The position numbers were made by a program, and so were the translations under genes. Shown one piece after another: positions 63,293 through 64,000 of a stretch of 64,000 nt of DNA. The DNA comes from Charina bottae (lineage: Eukaryota > Chordata > Lepidosauria > Squamata > Charinaidae), in the NCBI GenBank assembly GCA_023362775.1, contig JALMGJ010000026.1, positions 2,397,501-2,461,500 of the forward strand, read 5' to 3'. Position 1 is the first letter of the stretch. Each line of letters opens with the position of its first letter. Below the pieces are notes generated by a model that saw only the letters and a program-made list of their open reading frames with translations, ran no database searches and was not told where the DNA came from.

Positions 63293-64000
63293 GTGTATAG
63301 CAATCAGAACACTGGCCAAGGAGTTTGGAAGCTCAAGACTACATATCCCATCCTGGGGCAGCTCACACATACTTGTAGGCTGGGCTAGCTGATCAATACT
63401 TGAATTGATTCCCCTGTAAGGAAATTAAATCAATAAAGTCCCATCCCTGCTGTACGGTGACTATTCCTATATACAAGATTGTGGACCATCCCTACATATG
63501 CATGACTCAACTTTTGTTTTGCAGTATAGAAACAAAATTGAAAACGCCCAATGAACTCTCTTTGGCAATAAAAAAAGAAGGGAAGGAGAACAATTTCTGA
63601 ATTACAGACTTTTTAGTGCCAGTGCATCAAAGTACTTGGCTGGTTGCTAACTCAAGAACTATTGTTTTTCCTTACAGGATTGAAGATTCTGGCAAGGGTT
63701 GCAGGGTGGAAAACATCATTTCCCCCCACTTTGGGAATGTAAGTGTTGATGCTTTTTTCTGGTTTAATAGGAGACATTTAAGCTTCGATTTTTTTTCCTG
63801 TACCTTAAGAAGGGGCTGTTGATGTACTAGAATTAACTAGAATGTTTATAGGGATTAAGCGGATCACCATAAGGTTATTTTTATCGCCTTCTCGTGCTCA
63901 CAGTTTAAAAAGGCAAAGTATGCAAGAAGAGAGAGAAGTGATGGGTGTCAATGTGTGCAGCATTTAAGCAGCCAAAAGATTTTATATATGTTTGAATGAT

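Larger units (their letters stand above)
60873..63738 (+). ncRNA. Spliced 5'TOP snoRNA host transcript (possible CCNB1IP1 5'UTR exons)
   Basis: Four exons can be proposed from splice sites: 60873-60898 (donor gcag/gtaagc), 61574-61686 (tttttacag ... gttgag/gtaagg), 62723-62843 (ttctctag ... aacaag/gtatct) and 63678-63738 (cttacag ... ggaat/gtaagt). The last donor means the gene continues beyond the window. No long open frame runs across them; exon 2 holds a 34-codon ORF (61581-61685) that stops at the exon end. Intron 3 carries a box C/D snoRNA. In human, SNORD126 lies in an intron of the CCNB1IP1 5'UTR, so these may be the leader exons of CCNB1IP1, with its coding part to the right. It could also be a separate long noncoding host. 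Confidence 0.55.

Noticed and set aside
63740..63905. H/ACA snoRNA (SNORA79-like) in the last intron
   Set aside because: An ACA and a possible second hairpin are present, but I could not find a convincing H box or first hairpin.

Overview
The window is vertebrate nuclear DNA, almost certainly from a squamate reptile (lizard or snake). The genes have many GT-AG introns. The repeats are squamate-like: Sauria-type tRNA-derived SINEs ending in an (a)cctttacc tail, BovB/RTE LINE pieces, CR1/L2-like LINEs, several hAT-like MITE families, and TTTA, GAAA and ATTC microsatellites. I cannot name the species.

Five genes can be read by joining exons in phase. From left to right: (1) 2135-17240, plus strand, the last 12 coding exons (584 codons) of a PRPF39-type pre-mRNA splicing factor; its 5' part lies left of the window. 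(2) 19162-24266, minus, MRPL49 (mitochondrial ribosomal protein mL49), 4 exons, 181 aa. (3) 24.44-29.87 kb, plus, FAU (FUBI fused to ribosomal protein eS30), 133 aa, head to head with MRPL49 across a short GC-rich bidirectional promoter. (4) 32122-33318, plus, ZNHIT2, one coding exon, 398 aa. (5) 35418-51595, minus, TM7SF2 (delta14-sterol reductase), 10 coding exons, 419 aa, with a probable noncoding first exon and promoter near 57.9-58.05 kb. At 60.87-63.74 kb, plus, is a chain of spliced 5'TOP-type noncoding exons. One intron carries a box C/D snoRNA resembling SNORD126, so this may be the 5'UTR region of CCNB1IP1.

MRPL49-FAU-ZNHIT2-TM7SF2 matches the order and relative orientation of the human 11q13 cluster. 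The flanks do not: mammals have SYVN1 and VPS51 there, while this window has a PRPF39-like gene and the snoRNA host. The PRPF39-like protein is more diverged from human PRPF39 than I would expect of an ortholog and may be a paralog.

The genes do not form an operon-like unit. FAU and MRPL49 both serve translation and share a promoter region, ZNHIT2 is an R2TP/snoRNP-assembly cofactor, PRPF39 belongs to the U1 snRNP, and TM7SF2 acts in cholesterol synthesis in the ER.

Much of the rest is transposon-derived. The most informative structures are ten MITE insertions whose 8-bp target duplications all have TA at positions 4-5; a MITE split by a LINE that is itself split by a SINE (54.25-56.74 kb); a LINE interrupted by a SINE just after its reverse-transcriptase YxDD motif (43.95-47.03 kb); and several long inverted repeats inside introns. 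All coordinates and splice sites were read by eye; nothing was searched against a database.
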